This document shows, in pieces, positions 13,437-14,899 of a stretch of DNA of 14,899 nucleotides. The position numbers and the translations under genes were made by a program. The DNA comes from CAYOMP01 sp964405075 (GTDB lineage Bacteria > Bacillota > Clostridia > Lachnospirales > Lachnospiraceae): positions 1-14,899 of the forward strand of contig CAYOMP010000057.1 of assembly GCA_964405075.1 (NCBI GenBank), read 5' to 3'. A model generated the notes under the pieces. The model was not told where the DNA came from. It ran no database searches and was given only the letters and a program-made list of their open reading frames with translations. The number at the start of each line of letters is the position of its first letter. The first letter of the stretch is position 1.

Positions 13437-13539
13437 GATTAAAGAGGCTTGTGGGAGTACGTAGTACGTAATAAGACGTTTAATCTTAAATAGTGTGATT
13501 TGACACTTTAATGTATACAAGGAGTACCACGAGAATTAG
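13437..13539 (+). other. Structured valS 5' UTR downstream of the T-box
   Basis: GATTAAA (13437-13443) can pair with TTTAATC (13479-13485), enclosing a doubled TACGTA-type sequence (13457-13470). A second hairpin has AGTGT/ACACT (13492-13496, 13503-13507). This is about 100 bases beyond the terminator, longer than needed for a ribosome binding site. Function unknown. Confidence 0.3.
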
Positions 13540-13553
13540 AAAGGAAGATAAAA

Positions 13554-14899
13554 ATGGAAAAGAATTTAGAAACAAAATATGATCCACAAAGTATAGAGAG
13601 TAGATTATATGAAAAATGGCTTAACAAGAAATATTTTCACGCAGAAGTAGATAGAAGTAAGAAACCTTTTACTATTGTTATGCCACCTCCAAATATTACA
13701 GGTAAGCTTCATATGGGGCATGCACTTGATAATACAATGCAGGATATTTTAATCAGATATAAGAGAATGCAAGGCTATAATGCTCTTTGGATTCCAGGAA
13801 CTGACCATGCTGCTATTTCTACAGAAGTAAAGGTTACTAATCAGTTAAAAGAAGAAGGAATCGATAAGAAAGAGCTTGGAAGAGAAGGGTTCTTAAAGAG
13901 AACTTGGGAATGGAAAGAAGAGTATGGTGGAACTATTACTTCTCAGCTTAAAAAAATTGGTTCTTCATGTGATTGGGACAGAGAACGTTTCACAATGGAT
14001 GAAGGGTGTTCTAAGGCTGTAGAAGAAGTATTCATTAAGTTATATGAAGAAGGATATATTTACAAAGGTGCCAGAATTATCAACTGGTGTCCAGTTTGTA
14101 AAACATCTATTTCTGATGCAGAAGTTATTCATGAAGAACAGGCAGGACATTTCTGGCATATTAAATATCCAATTGCTAACAGTGATAAGTTTGTAACTGT
14201 AGCAACTACCAGACCAGAAACAATGCTTGGAGATGCAGCATTAGCAGTAAATCCTAAGGATGAAAGATATACAGACATCGTTGGTAAAACAGTTATTTTA
14301 CCACTAGTTAATAAAGAAATTCCAGTTATCGCTGATGACTATGTTGATATGGAATTTGGTACAGGTGTTGTTAAAATTACACCAGCACATGATCCTAACG
14401 ATTTTGAAGTAGGAAAAAGACATAATCTTCCTCAGATTAATATTATGAATGATGATGCTACTATTAATGAAAATGGTGGAAAATATCAGGGAATGGATAG
14501 ATATGAAGCTAGAAAGTTAATGGTTAGAGAATTAGAGGAGGCTGGTCTTTTAGAAAAAATCGAAGATCATTCTCATAATGTAGGTACACATGATAGATGT
14601 GGAACAACAGTTGAACCATTAATCAAGCAGCAGTGGTTTGTTAGAATGGAAGAATTGGCAAAACCAGCTATTGAAGCATTAAAGAAGGAAGAATTAAAAT
14701 TTGTTCCGGAGCGTTTTGACAAGACTTACTTACATTGGCTTGAAAACATCAGAGACTGGTGTATTTCAAGACAGTTATGGTGGGGCCATAGAATACCTGC
14801 ATACTATTGTGATGAATGTGGTGATTTTGTAGTTTCAAGAGAAGTTCCAGATAAATGTCCAAAATGTGGTTGTACACATTTAACTCAGGATGAAGATAC
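13554..14899 (+). CDS. valS: Valyl-tRNA synthetase, N-terminal part (cut by window end)
   Basis: Class I aminoacyl-tRNA synthetase that charges tRNA-Val. The window holds the first 448 codons; full-length homologs have about 880 residues. The HIGH-type signature appears as PPPNITGKLHMGHAL, with HMGH at residues 53-56. The CP1 editing domain, which removes mischarged threonine, shows TTRPETMLGD and GTGVVKITPAHDPNDFE. RDWCISRQLWWGHRIPAYYC returns to the catalytic core, followed by the Cys pairs of a zinc-binding knob (CDEC, CPKC). The KMSKS motif lies beyond the window. AAAGGAAG precedes the ATG by about 6 bases. Expression should depend on the T-box upstream. Confidence 0.96.
   Translation, partial: MEKNLETKYDPQSIESRLYEKWLNKKYFHAEVDRSKKPFTIVMPPPNITGKLHMGHALDNTMQDILIRYKRMQGYNALWIPGTDHAAISTEVKVTNQLKEEGIDKKELGREGFLKRTWEWKEEYGGTITSQLKKIGSSCDWDRERFTMDEGCSKAVEEVFIKLYEEGYIYKGARIINWCPVCKTSISDAEVIHEEQAGHFWHIKYPIANSDKFVTVATTRPETMLGDAALAVNPKDERYTDIVGKTVILPLVNKEIPVIADDYVDMEFGTGVVKITPAHDPNDFEVGKRHNLPQINIMNDDATINENGGKYQGMDRYEARKLMVRELEEAGLLEKIEDHSHNVGTHDRCGTTVEPLIKQQWFVRMEELAKPAIEALKKEELKFVPERFDKTYLHWLENIRDWCISRQLWWGHRIPAYYCDECGDFVVSREVPDKCPKCGCTHLTQDED

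Overview
This window comes from a low-GC, AT-biased Clostridia genome, most likely of the Lachnospiraceae type. The evidence is heavy AGA/AAA/ATT codon use, strong AGGAGG-type ribosome binding sites, a T-box leader in front of valS, a cysE-cysS-mrnC-rlmB gene order, a MetA of the acetyl-CoA type and a DUF1847 protein. I assign no species. Apart from one tRNA, every gene I can support lies on the + strand.

Layout. Positions 65-2653 hold cysE (serine acetyltransferase), cysS (cysteinyl-tRNA synthetase) and mrnC (Mini-ribonuclease III); cysS and mrnC overlap by 16 bases. After about 250 bases come rlmB (rRNA 2'-O-methyltransferase) and a cysteine hydrolase. A bidirectional terminator separates these from a minus-strand tRNA-Thr(GGU). 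A divergent plus-strand tRNA-Arg(CCG) follows. Then come a membrane-anchored protein with two SH3b domains, a tandem array of terminator-like hairpins built on 41-base repeats, and a small helical protein of unknown function. Positions 6904-10561 hold rluF, ligA and metA, with rluF and ligA overlapping by 50 bases.

The second part looks more accessory. A three-gene cassette (10907-11813) encodes an XRE-type repressor with an AT-hook-like tail, a small antitoxin-like protein and a PIN-domain toxin. It has its own promoter and terminator. The flanking intergenic DNA holds a terminator facing the minus strand with no visible gene to serve, a possible decayed coding fragment, two strong hairpins and a palindrome. 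A cysteine-rich DUF1847 protein follows. The window ends with a complete valine T-box riboswitch and the first 448 codons of valS.

How the genes fit together: much of the window is translation and sulfur amino-acid housekeeping (cysteine synthesis and charging, tRNA genes, rRNA maturation and modification, valine charging, methionine synthesis entry). No large undescribed system is evident. The items most worth a second look are the missing canonical start codon of cysE, the triple terminator repeat downstream of the SH3 gene, the orphan minus-facing terminator, and the structured DNA around the toxin-antitoxin cassette.
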